This document shows, piece by piece, positions 6,244 to 14,072 of a stretch of 33,895 nucleotides of DNA. Position 1 is the first letter of the stretch. Each line of letters starts with the position of its first letter. The position numbers and the translations under genes were made by a program. The stretch is from positions 1 through 33,895 of the forward strand of contig JBDNYM010000020.1 of assembly GCA_047722305.1 (NCBI GenBank), read 5' to 3'. Below the pieces are notes generated by a model that did not search any database, was not told the DNA's origin, and saw only the letters and a program-made list of their open reading frames with translations. Source of the stretch: JAKVJE01 sp047722305 (lineage in GTDB: Bacteria > Actinomycetota > Actinomycetes > Actinomycetales > Microbacteriaceae).

Positions 6244-6948
6244 TCAGGTCGCCGATTCGGTGCTCGGCTTCGCGGTTGGTACTGGACGAGCGAAGTCGCG
6301 TCCCCAACGCAGTCGGACGCCGTTGGCGCGGTCTGGATCACGCAGGGTGATGAGATCTTCGGCAAACGCCGCGTAGTCGAAAGGTTGCTTCTCTCGTTTG
6401 AGCAGCTGGATGAGCCCTCGGGCGTGTCGCACCGTTTCCTCCCAGTCGGTGGAGGTCTGAATCGCCGCGAATCGGCGTTCGACACCTTTTGTGTTGGTCG
6501 TCTTCGCATGCAGATAGGCACAGGCGCGGCCGAGACTGGTACCGAGGCGGTGGGCGGAACTCTCATGGTTCGACTGCTGATGCAACGCATACAGCGTCAT
6601 GGCGGTGTGCGCCGCGTATTCCATTGGAGTCGGGATGTCGTCGCGCTGGCTGGGGCCGAGCCGTTGCGGTAGGTCGGCGAGCGTCCAGGCGAGGATGGCC
6701 GGGTCGATGCCAACTGGCTTCCCGAGGTTGTGCCGCAGCTGGGCCAGCACTGCGGTGGCGCGTGAATCGTCGCGGATATAACCGCGTCCGGCGTACTGCC
6801 CGGCCCCGCCGTAGAACAGCGCAGTGATGCGGGTGTCGATGAGCTTTGGGAAAGGTCGAAGGTTTTCCACCGACTTGGCGTGGCTGACAGCAGGGCGTCC
6901 TGGCTGCGGATCTCCGGTTGCGGCGGATACGGAATTCGTGGTGCTCAT
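6244..6948 (-). CDS. cse2: Cascade small subunit Cse2 (CasB/Cas11e)
   Basis: A 234-residue mainly helical protein with the Cse2 signature: RADS-like repeats replaced here by DDSRATAVLAQLRHNLGKP, then EYAAHTAMTLYALHQQ and GRACAYLHAKTT, and a conserved basic C-terminal helix (LRWGRDFAR). Two copies line the Cascade belly and stabilise the R-loop and displaced strand. The gene starts 4 nt before the cse1 stop. The N-terminal 25 residues (TTNSVSAATGDPQPGRP) are low-complexity and may be disordered; an internal start is possible but lacks a better ribosome-binding site. Confidence 0.93.
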   Translation of the reverse strand: MSTTNSVSAATGDPQPGRPAVSHAKSVENLRPFPKLIDTRITALFYGGAGQYAGRGYIRDDSRATAVLAQLRHNLGKPVGIDPAILAWTLADLPQRLGPSQRDDIPTPMEYAAHTAMTLYALHQQSNHESSAHRLGTSLGRACAYLHAKTTNTKGVERRFAAIQTSTDWEETVRHARGLIQLLKREKQPFDYAAFAEDLITLRDPDRANGVRLRWGRDFARPVPTAKPSTESAT

Positions 6949-8675
6949 GCGAGCTCCTCTGTGTGGGTGTCGTGCGGTGAAGTGGCAGCGGTGGTCGTTG
7001 CGGTCTCGGGTGGGGCGTCCCCGGCGGTTTTCTTGACGGCGGCGCAGAACCAGAGATCGGCTTGGGCGGCGTCCAGTCGGTATTCGTTGCCTTTGCGATC
7101 GGTAAGTGTGCGTCCAACCCAGGCGGCGAGAGGTGCCTGGTCGACGAGGGCACGGCCGAGTTGCAGCGTTGCCCTGGAGGCAGCATCACGCCATCGGACG
7201 AGCACCTCGTTGCGGTCGCTCTCTGCCGTCAGATCGCGGATCCAGTCGCGGAAGAGTGGATCGAAGACCTCGTAGGCACGTTCCCGGGCTCGTTGTCTGG
7301 GACCGTCGGTGACGCGGCCTGCGGCTGCCGCAACATTCCCGGCGAAGTTCGCCAGATGTTGGGCCAGATCGTCGGCGATGCCTGTTGCGGTCTTGAGTAA
7401 ACCTTTGAGTGCCTGGTTTGATGAGGAGAGCACGCTCAACTGGATGTCGAGGTCGTCGGTGATGGACTCGTCAACCACCGAGGAGTTTGAACCATAGACG
7501 ATACCGAAGGCGCGGAGGCGAGTGAGCTGACGGGTCGGAAGCAGTTCTGCGTGACGAAGGTGATTGAGCCAGCCGGCGATGAGGGAAGGTTTGCGCTCTG
7601 TCGACTCTCGGGGATCAGCGTTCGGCAAGAATTGTGCGATCCCACGCCAGATGCTTCGACCAGGCTGATGCTGCAACGGCATGTACACCGGGGAACTCGT
7701 CTTGAGCGCCTTTTCCTGCGCCGGGCTGCGGCGCCAAGCGGTCATCGGCTCGTGCTGGTCGGCGTTCTGCGGTTTGAGCCGGTCGCCGTTGGCGATAATC
7801 ACTCCGGTGACACGCTGATGGTTATGGAAGAGTCGAATCCGTCGGCTCTGCCAGGTATAGAGCGTGGCCGGGCCATGAAAATATGTCGTGGTACCGACCG
7901 CTTCGGCAGGCTGGTCTAGACCCGAAGTGGCGGCTGCAGTCGACTGCGGCCGCTCCCAGGCGGGAAGATCAGCAGCCTCGGCGTCATTCCAAGCCAGCGC
8001 ATCATTCGTGTGGTGGCCAATGAAATTCAGCAACAGCGTTTGCTGCAGCGTATGACCTTGAACGAGCAGTCCACCGAGGTGACCGCTCCAGGCGACACCG
8101 ATCGGATACCCTTTGCCACCGGTGACCCGTTCGTCACCGACCGCACCGCTCTTGATTCCGGAAGGGTCATAGGCCTGTACGGTGACGAGCCACCGGGCTG
8201 CCTCTGCGAAGTCGACCGATTCGAGCCCAGCGCCAATCCTGGTCGTGAAGAACGGCTCGCCGTTGGGTACGTCCAGGATCAACTTCTCGAGTCCGGAAAC
8301 CTGGCCTTTGCCGGTGCGGAGATCTGCGACCTGGAAGAACGGCTGCTCGGCATCGAGGAGATCGAACCGATCGTGGAACTGTCGTAGTCGGTCGGTGACC
8401 TGGTGCGGAATTCCATGAGCCCACATATGCGCCCACTGCTGATCAGTGGGGCCGCCGGGGATAGCCCCGTACATCGCGGCGAGCATGAGTCGCACGAGAG
8501 CAAATTCTTGAACTGGCAAATCGGTGATGAAACCACTGATTTCATCGGCCTGCTGGAAAGCCTGGATGAGCGAGACGGCGCCGGTGCTGCCATCGGTGTA
8601 GGCGACAGACAGCCACGGTTCATCCAGCAGGTTGTAGGTGGTGCTGGCCTCAGCGGTCGGTGAGCTGGTGGTCAT
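6945..8675 (-). CDS. cse1: Cascade large subunit Cse1 (CasA/Cas8e)
   Basis: A 576-residue Cas8e that recognises the PAM and recruits Cas3. The N-terminus (YNLLDEPWLSV, then VSLIQAFQQADEISGF) and DLPVQEFALVRLMLAAMYGA are diagnostic. The C-terminal four-helix bundle region follows about residue 380. The start at 8675 forms an ATGA overlap with the cas3 stop and places the conserved start motif near the N-terminus; a longer frame from 8723 lies within cas3. The PAM preference cannot be read from sequence, which matters for judging the proposed regulatory target sites. Confidence 0.96.
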   Translation of the reverse strand: MTTSSPTAEASTTYNLLDEPWLSVAYTDGSTGAVSLIQAFQQADEISGFITDLPVQEFALVRLMLAAMYGAIPGGPTDQQWAHMWAHGIPHQVTDRLRQFHDRFDLLDAEQPFFQVADLRTGKGQVSGLEKLILDVPNGEPFFTTRIGAGLESVDFAEAARWLVTVQAYDPSGIKSGAVGDERVTGGKGYPIGVAWSGHLGGLLVQGHTLQQTLLLNFIGHHTNDALAWNDAEAADLPAWERPQSTAAATSGLDQPAEAVGTTTYFHGPATLYTWQSRRIRLFHNHQRVTGVIIANGDRLKPQNADQHEPMTAWRRSPAQEKALKTSSPVYMPLQHQPGRSIWRGIAQFLPNADPRESTERKPSLIAGWLNHLRHAELLPTRQLTRLRAFGIVYGSNSSVVDESITDDLDIQLSVLSSSNQALKGLLKTATGIADDLAQHLANFAGNVAAAAGRVTDGPRQRARERAYEVFDPLFRDWIRDLTAESDRNEVLVRWRDAASRATLQLGRALVDQAPLAAWVGRTLTDRKGNEYRLDAAQADLWFCAAVKKTAGDAPPETATTTAATSPHDTHTEELA

Positions 8676-11600
8676 GACGCGATGGTCTCCAATCCGGTCT
8701 CGGGAAGGTAGCGGAAACGCCATGTCCGAGGGCCACTTCTCAGTATGAGGGGTACCTCCGACATGCCATCGTGGTCGAGGATGATGAAGAGCTGCCCGCC
8801 CAGTTCCGGCGAGCGCTCAATCCAGTCCTGGGGAATGATGTCCCGATCCTGCTGTTCGAGCCCGAGAATCAGTGCGTCGAGGTCGAGATCGTGGATGCCG
8901 ATGGCTGCTCGGCTGAGGGCGATACTGCACGTGAGGATGGCCCGGGCCTGGACCCAGGACGGGGTGCCGAAGCCAGCCGGCAGAGGTGCGCGTTCAGCGG
9001 CTGTCCAATCGCCCCACGGCGGTAGCACGAGTTGGCCGTCGGCATCCCGGCAGAGGGCGAGCACCTCGACGGAGTCCTCTCCATCTCGGACGCTGGCACG
9101 TCCGCTATGGCCACGAGCAGAATCCGGGTCGGGCGTTGCCTGATCGAGCCAGTTTCGCAGCGTGACGGGCACTGTCTGATCTTGTGGCGGGGCGATTCGA
9201 TACAGCTGGGCGACCGTCTCCCGATCGTGCTGGTTTTTCTGCCACGTTGTCTGCGCGGCAGTCATCTCGTCCTGCCACTCGCCGGGACCAAGTGGTCCGT
9301 CGTGGTAAGCGGCCTGAACGAGGGGAGCGATATCGGCTGGAAGATCGATATTCCGTGGGTGCTCGGGGAAGACGTCTAAGGCCGCCAACGACCGCAAGAG
9401 CAAGTATTTTCCATAGACGGCGGTGGAACCCCGATCTGGATTTGGTACTTCCGTATCCCAATCGACGCCGGTGAGGAAAAGCTGCGCATCTGACAGCGGG
9501 ATTGGACGCGCATTGTAGTGCCGATGCAACCTTCCTGCTCGCTGCAGTACTAGATCCACCGGAGCCAGATCAGTGAACATCACGTCGAAATCGACATCGA
9601 GCGATTGCTCCATCACCTGGGTGCCGACGACGATGCGGGTGCCGCGGCGATCAGCCCCAGGTCCGAATCGGTCAACGAGATCGGCATCGATGCGCGCTCG
9701 GTCGAAAGCGAGGAAACGGGAGTGCGCCAACGTGATCTCAGCAGACTTCGGGAAGGCGGCCTGTAGAAATGCAAACGTGTGCTGGGCACGGCGGACCGTG
9801 TTGCGAATAATAGCCGCGGAACCGCCATCGCGCAGCAGCTGCTGCAAAGTATTGATGAGTGTTTCGTCACTGTCATCGATGGCAACAGTCTGAATCCGGG
9901 TGGACCGACCAGATGGCTCTGGACGGTATGAATGAACAGCGGCAGCACCATCCTCGACGGTGATGAGCGGATATGAGAGATCACCGGGATCAAGCCCGGG
10001 AACATCTCGTTGTATGGCACGGCGTTTCGCCTCTCGAGTCCGGACGCTCTCCGGGGAAGGGAACAGCTCATCTTCGTCGTCATCCGCATCATCGGAGGAA
10101 GCTGGTACATCGAGGCCAGCGGGTGGGAGTCCGGCGCGATATGCGGAGACCAGGGCCTGCCGGCGCGTGGCAGGCAGTGTGGCCGAGAGCAGGATGACCG
10201 GGACGTTCTCAGAGGCAAGCCAGGAAAGTACGGTCTCGAGGTAGATATTCATAAAGGTATCGACGGCGTGGACTTCATCCAAGATGACCACTTTGCCGGC
10301 GAGAGCCAAGTGACGCAAGACAACGTGTTTGCTTTTCAACCCAGCCATCAATACTTGATCGAATGTGCCGACAACGAAACTCGCGAGGTTGGCACGCTTG
10401 CGGCCAGAGAACCAATTGTGGGCGATAGCGACTAACTCGGACTGCTCGTTCTCGGGCGCATCAGAGGCCAGGGACTGGGCTGGTCTGCGACGATATAAAT
10501 TCGTGAAATTGGGGTTGAGATCGCGTTTGCCATGGACGAGTTCAACCGAGGCGACGGTATCGGGATGGTCAGCAGGAAGATGCTGGACCCAATCAGTTTG
10601 CCGGGGGAACATTGCGTTTGCGGTGGCCTGTGTCGGCAGTGCCCAGTACACGCCGTTGAGTCCAAAACGAGCAGCAAGTATCTCTGCGGCGAGGAGGGCA
10701 GCTTCGGTTTTGCCTTCCCCCATCGGGGACTCGATGATCATGAGACCGGGCTGCTGCATCGTTTCGGCAGCGACGACCGCGTCGCGTTGCGTGGGACGAG
10801 GCTGGGCTCCCGGGAGCGCGAACCGGTGAGCGAAACGATCCGGGAGAGACTCGGACGTGGTGATCGCGTGCCATGGTTTGGGGAGGCCTAGCTGTCTCCA
10901 AGCTGCTGCTGCGCGGGCTTCAGCGTCGAAAGTGACTTCATCTGCAGCACTCGCGTTGAGAGGGAAGAGCTCGTCGTTGCTGGCGATCCAGTCGGCCAGA
11001 ATGAGCGCGGCAGTGATGAGGACGGGGGTCGGCTTCGGAATATGTCGACTCTGCAGGCGAGAGAGAGCCGGAAGCACCCCGGTCTGATCAGCCATCCAGG
11101 AAATCAATTCAGCTCGGGTGTCTGCCCAGAGACCGGTTCCGAACAGATCCGGATATTCATCCGGAAATTGAAGTTTGGCGTCAGTCGTACAGGTGCCGTG
11201 GTGCCCACCGACAACACCAGAGAGCGAGGTTGCTACCTCTATCGATATTGTTGTGTGCTGTCGCAGCCACGTTCGGAGGGCAAGATCTCCGACGAGTTCA
11301 TGACGAACGGCACTCCGGGCGCGGGTGTTGAGAAATCCTGTGGAGATATTCAAGTCAAATTTTGCAGAGCGCTCGGCAAGGACGAGGTTCTGCATGGCGA
11401 AGGCGGGCGAGGCTTTTCCAACATCGTGCACCCCGGCTATGAAACGAAAGATAATAGCTGCATCGTCAAAGGAAACACCGAAACCATCTGCAATCATGGC
11501 GGTGACATGCTGGGGAAGAAGATCGTGCCAGACATAGCTGGCGACAGCCGCGGTATCGGCAAGATGCTGCCAAAGCAAGAGATACGAGTCATTCGTGGGA

Positions 11601-11704
11601 TCACGCATGTTGGTCTTCGCCCAGATGGATCGGGCACACGGAGATAACTTTATTGATGGGTGATCGTTTGGGATGGGAGAAGAAGGAAGTTTCTTGTCAG
11701 CCAT
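8672..11704 (-). CDS. cas3: CRISPR-associated helicase-nuclease Cas3, type I-E
   Basis: A 1010-residue Cas3. The HD nuclease domain shows H47, HD at 93-94 (GVHDVGKASPAF), RHE near 134 and GGHHG near 166. The SF2 helicase shows Walker A SPMGEGKT (326-333), DEVH (476-479), SAT (507-509) and QRAGRLHR (721-728). It unwinds and degrades target DNA after Cascade binding. No catalytic residue seems lost. The ATG at 11704 has GAGGGGG about 6 nt upstream. It is the first gene of the operon and overlaps cse1 by 4 nt, so its promoter probably drives all eight genes. Confidence 0.97.
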   Translation of the reverse strand: MADKKLPSSPIPNDHPSIKLSPCARSIWAKTNMRDPTNDSYLLLWQHLADTAAVASYVWHDLLPQHVTAMIADGFGVSFDDAAIIFRFIAGVHDVGKASPAFAMQNLVLAERSAKFDLNISTGFLNTRARSAVRHELVGDLALRTWLRQHTTISIEVATSLSGVVGGHHGTCTTDAKLQFPDEYPDLFGTGLWADTRAELISWMADQTGVLPALSRLQSRHIPKPTPVLITAALILADWIASNDELFPLNASAADEVTFDAEARAAAAWRQLGLPKPWHAITTSESLPDRFAHRFALPGAQPRPTQRDAVVAAETMQQPGLMIIESPMGEGKTEAALLAAEILAARFGLNGVYWALPTQATANAMFPRQTDWVQHLPADHPDTVASVELVHGKRDLNPNFTNLYRRRPAQSLASDAPENEQSELVAIAHNWFSGRKRANLASFVVGTFDQVLMAGLKSKHVVLRHLALAGKVVILDEVHAVDTFMNIYLETVLSWLASENVPVILLSATLPATRRQALVSAYRAGLPPAGLDVPASSDDADDDEDELFPSPESVRTREAKRRAIQRDVPGLDPGDLSYPLITVEDGAAAVHSYRPEPSGRSTRIQTVAIDDSDETLINTLQQLLRDGGSAAIIRNTVRRAQHTFAFLQAAFPKSAEITLAHSRFLAFDRARIDADLVDRFGPGADRRGTRIVVGTQVMEQSLDVDFDVMFTDLAPVDLVLQRAGRLHRHYNARPIPLSDAQLFLTGVDWDTEVPNPDRGSTAVYGKYLLLRSLAALDVFPEHPRNIDLPADIAPLVQAAYHDGPLGPGEWQDEMTAAQTTWQKNQHDRETVAQLYRIAPPQDQTVPVTLRNWLDQATPDPDSARGHSGRASVRDGEDSVEVLALCRDADGQLVLPPWGDWTAAERAPLPAGFGTPSWVQARAILTCSIALSRAAIGIHDLDLDALILGLEQQDRDIIPQDWIERSPELGGQLFIILDHDGMSEVPLILRSGPRTWRFRYLPETGLETIAS

Positions 11705-11752
11705 GGAATCCCCCTCACTTTCAGTATTAGGGTTGACCCCTTTGTCTAGCTG

Positions 11753-11786
11753 CGTAACTTTGCACCAATGCAGGGAAACGTAACTT
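11753..11786. repeat. Direct repeats CGTAACTT upstream of cas3
   Basis: CGTAACTT occurs at 11753-11760 and again at 11779-11786, 26 bp apart, between the candidate cas promoter and the cas3 ribosome-binding site. This could be a tandem operator. The segment between the copies contains the reverse-oriented partial match to the mini-CRISPR spacer seed. Confidence 0.4.
11763..11776 (-). promoter_or_regulatory. Second partial match to the mini-CRISPR spacer, in the cas promoter region
   Basis: On the minus strand TCCCTGCATTGGTG matches spacer 2012-2025 (TCTCTGCATTTGTG) at 12 of 14 bases, with mismatches at positions 3 and 11. The preceding triplet is GTT, not a usual I-E PAM. It lies 59-72 bp upstream of the cas3 start. 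Confidence 0.3.
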
Positions 11787-11787
11787 A

Positions 11788-11793
11788 ATTCTA
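11788..11793 (-). promoter_or_regulatory. Candidate -10 of the cas operon promoter
   Basis: TAGAAT on the minus strand matches TATAAT at 5 of 6 bases, about 85 bp upstream of cas3. No good -35 is present at 16-18 bp. The start of transcription would fall near 11781, within the upstream CGTAACTT copy. This 170-bp gap (11705-11874) is the only long non-coding region ahead of the operon. Confidence 0.35.
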
Positions 11794-11874
11794 CTCTGTA
11801 GCCGCGGTAAACTGGGCATTCTGTGGTTAACAGAGACGAGATATTGACAAGAGGATGGCCTGGCGTACTCTCTC

Positions 11875-12636
11875 CTACCCGCCCCCTCGTCGCTCCACCG
11901 GCGGCAGCACCGACGGCTCGGACTCAGTCTCAGTCCCCGCCTCACCTGTTTGTAGCAGCTGATCGAGCTTGGCTTCAATGCGATCAGCTTGGGCCCTAGT
12001 AGTTTGTTGGTGTTCAGCGTCTTCGTCGACGACTTCTTGCACGATCCAGGAGGCGAAGGTGGCGCCGACGACACCAATGAGGGAGACCCCGCCGATCATG
12101 AGCCCGACGGCAATGAGTCGTCCTTGGGTGGTGACGGGAGCGAGGTCGCCGTATCCGACCGTCGTGATAGTGACGAACGCCCACCACAGCGCCTGCCAGA
12201 TGTTGGTGATTTCGGCGTCGTGCGCATTCTGTTCGGCATCGAGGACGGCGAGGGATCCGACGATGATGAGCATGACGACGGAGCCGACCACGTAGACGGT
12301 GATGCGGCCCCGCAGCGCCATGCTTCCGGTCCGGTGCAGTACATGCAGCAATGTGATGAGTCGCAGCAACCGGAGGGGCCGGAGTATCGGCAATACGACG
12401 ACGGCGAGGTCAAAGAGGTGGCCGTGGAACCAGGCCCGGCGGTGGTCGGCAAGAGCTAGGTTGACGATGTAGTCGACGACGAAGAGTGTCCAGGTGAGGT
12501 TCATCACCCAGTCGGTGATGGTGCGCTGTGTTCCGTGTTGATTGACGATGACTTGGATGCCGTACCCGATGAGGAAGATGAGCGCCGCGATGGTGAGTGG
12601 CCATTCGGTGATGCGCCGCCAGCGTTGTTGTCGCAT
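11875..12636 (-). CDS. Voltage-gated-type potassium channel protein
   Basis: A 253-residue, probably six-helix membrane protein. The selectivity filter TTVGYGD lies at 158-164, between a pore helix (LWWAFVTI) and the S6-like helix (LIAVGLMIGGVSLIGVVGA). An S4-like helix with regularly spaced arginines (LRPLRLLRLI, 85-94) suggests a voltage-sensor fold. The C-terminus (about 200-235) is a charged likely coiled coil (DEDAEHQQTTRAQADRIEAKLDQLL) that may hold the tetramer together. On the minus strand TACAGT lies 7 nt before the ATG with no clear ribosome-binding site, so the mRNA may be leaderless. It is the first gene beyond cas3 and is probably outside the CRISPR island. Confidence 0.85.
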   Translation of the reverse strand: MRQQRWRRITEWPLTIAALIFLIGYGIQVIVNQHGTQRTITDWVMNLTWTLFVVDYIVNLALADHRRAWFHGHLFDLAVVVLPILRPLRLLRLITLLHVLHRTGSMALRGRITVYVVGSVVMLIIVGSLAVLDAEQNAHDAEITNIWQALWWAFVTITTVGYGDLAPVTTQGRLIAVGLMIGGVSLIGVVGATFASWIVQEVVDEDAEHQQTTRAQADRIEAKLDQLLQTGEAGTETESEPSVLPPVERRGGG

Positions 12637-12740
12637 GAGTTGAACTGTACTCAGCCGTGGTGTGGAGTCTGAGTGTGCGGCTCCAGCCTTCGATTACCTT
12701 TGTCGTATACGACGACGAGTTCACACTGGCGCCCCAGAAC

Positions 12741-13586
12741 TCAGCCGCCAGTCGAGCTGTTTCCGCCCGTCCCACTGGTGCCGGAGCCGCCGGTCGTCCC
12801 GTCATTTCCGGTCGAACCGGAGCCGCCGTCGGACGTGCCCGTGGGGGCGCTCGGGGTGGCGCTGGGAGCGGTGGTGCTGCCGTCGGAGCCGTTGCCGTTG
12901 TTCCCTTGTCCGGTTTCTCCCGTCCCGGTGCTGGGCGTCGGGGTGGTGCCTTGTCCGGCGCCACCCCCGCTGGCCGGTGCCGTGGGGGAGGGCGTCACGG
13001 TGTTCCCGTCCGTCCCGCTGCCAGTGCCGCCTGGGCCGCCGCCGGTCACACGCTGCTGCAGCGTGCCGGTGCCCGTGGAGAGCTGCTGTCCGGTCAGGGC
13101 CTGGACGGCGAAGATCGCGCCGAAAGCGACGACCAGCGCTCCGGCCACTGTCCCGATGGCGACCAGGATGCGGCGTCGTCGGTGCGCTTTCGGGCGCGAG
13201 GCGGCGTCCTCCCGCGCCCGCGCTGCTGCCGGCTCCCGGTGGTCCCGCCGCCGTGCCCGCTGGTCAGCGCCGGCCGGCGAGTGACGCAGCCGGTCCTCCC
13301 CGACTCGGAGCGGCCGACGCAGCAGGGGCAACACGATGCTCGAGACCGTGCTGACCACGAAGGCGCTGATCACGCTGCCGACCGCGCCCAGCAGCCCTCC
13401 CACGACGGCGGCGACGGCGGAGGCGAGGCCGGCGGCCAGCACGTCTGCCAGGCGCAGCCCGCCTTCGCGGGTCGGCTGCCTCGATGTGGATGTGGTGGTT
13501 TCGCCCGGGGCACGGGTCACTGCTGGTCGCTCCTCACTCGCTGCGGCGGCCGTCATCGCGGCCGGTTCGACGGGCCACGATGCCAC
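12741..13586 (-). CDS. Membrane protein with Gly/Ser/Thr-rich C-terminal tail, unknown function
   Basis: A 281-residue protein of unrecognised family. A GTG start at 13586, 3 bp after the arsR stop, gives a coupled gene; an ATG at residue 11 (13556) is an alternative, and neither has a clear ribosome-binding site. Residues 47-90 are hydrophobic and Ala/Gly/Val-rich (one or two membrane segments). A very basic stretch follows (110-139, ending HRRRR), then a membrane helix (140-164). The last 100 residues are low-complexity Gly/Ser/Thr/Pro (GGGPGGTGSGT and similar), probably an extracytoplasmic flexible tail. The context suggests co-expression with the ArsR regulator. Confidence 0.65.
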   Translation of the reverse strand: MASWPVEPAAMTAAAASEERPAVTRAPGETTTSTSRQPTREGGLRLADVLAAGLASAVAAVVGGLLGAVGSVISAFVVSTVSSIVLPLLRRPLRVGEDRLRHSPAGADQRARRRDHREPAAARAREDAASRPKAHRRRRILVAIGTVAGALVVAFGAIFAVQALTGQQLSTGTGTLQQRVTGGGPGGTGSGTDGNTVTPSPTAPASGGGAGQGTTPTPSTGTGETGQGNNGNGSDGSTTAPSATPSAPTGTSDGGSGSTGNDGTTGGSGTSGTGGNSSTGG

Positions 13587-13589
13587 GCG

Positions 13590-13907
13590 TCACTGAGAGT
13601 CGGCCTGAGAAGCGCCGAGGATGCCGGCGGCGCGCAGCAGCCCGGGGAAGCGCGCCTCCACATCCTCGGCCCGCAACGTGGTGATGTGGTGGCGCCCGTC
13701 GACGCGGGTGTGGGTGAGGCCCGTCTCGCGCAGCGTCTTCAGGTGCTGGGAGAGCGTGGACTTCGCGATATCCACCTCGAAGGCGCTGCAGGGCCGCGGC
13801 CCGTCCACGAGCGCCCGGAGGATGCTGCGGCGGGTGGGATCGCTCAGCGCGCGCAGGATGCGCGAGAGGTCGAGCTCGGCGCGGGATGGCTGCGGGAGAT
13901 CCTTCAT
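13590..13907 (-). CDS. ArsR-family HTH transcriptional regulator
   Basis: A 105-residue winged helix regulator. The ArsR pattern is visible: LSRILRALSDPTRRSILRAL, then the recognition helix AKSTLSQHLKTLRETGL and the wing THTRVDGRHHITTLR. No cysteine-rich metal site is seen, so it probably does not sense arsenite or similar metals. A GGAGGC ribosome-binding site lies 7 nt before the ATG at 13907. It is divergent from the MFS exporter gene, and palindromic sites between them suggest it represses that gene and itself. Confidence 0.88.
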   Translation of the reverse strand: MKDLPQPSRAELDLSRILRALSDPTRRSILRALVDGPRPCSAFEVDIAKSTLSQHLKTLRETGLTHTRVDGRHHITTLRAEDVEARFPGLLRAAGILGASQADSQ

Positions 13908-13957
13908 GCATGCGCCTCCGTCTCGATTCGTGCCGTCATCCTACCCGGTGATTCGTA

Positions 13958-14014
13958 GTTCGCCGAATGACGAAACATGAGCTACGATCGGCAATGGTTC
14001 GTCAGATGACGAAC
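13958..14014. promoter_or_regulatory. Two ArsR-type operator candidates between arsR and the MFS gene
   Basis: The right site (13997-14014) is a perfect palindrome, GTTCGTCA-GA-TGACGAAC. The left site (13959-13974) is an imperfect copy, TTCGCCG-AA-TGACGAA. They are 39 bp apart start to start and bracket TACGAT (13983-13988), a plausible -10 for the MFS gene. Binding by the adjacent ArsR protein is inferred from position and symmetry. Confidence 0.6.
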
Positions 14015-14072
14015 TGTGCTCAGTGGGTATATCGAGCCCGAGTGCGAGCACAACGGGAACAGGAGCGCCGAC

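Noticed and set aside
11844..11871. A plus-strand promoter-like pair, TTGACA with a 16-bp gap to TACTCT, pointing into the K+ channel gene
   Set aside because: It would only make an antisense transcript of the channel gene; no gene follows on that strand and A/T-rich intergenic DNA gives such pairs by chance.
12657..13958. Long plus-strand open frames opposite the membrane protein and arsR genes
   Set aside because: Their translations are Arg/Gly/Pro-rich shadows of high-GC genes on the other strand and lack family motifs and ribosome-binding sites.
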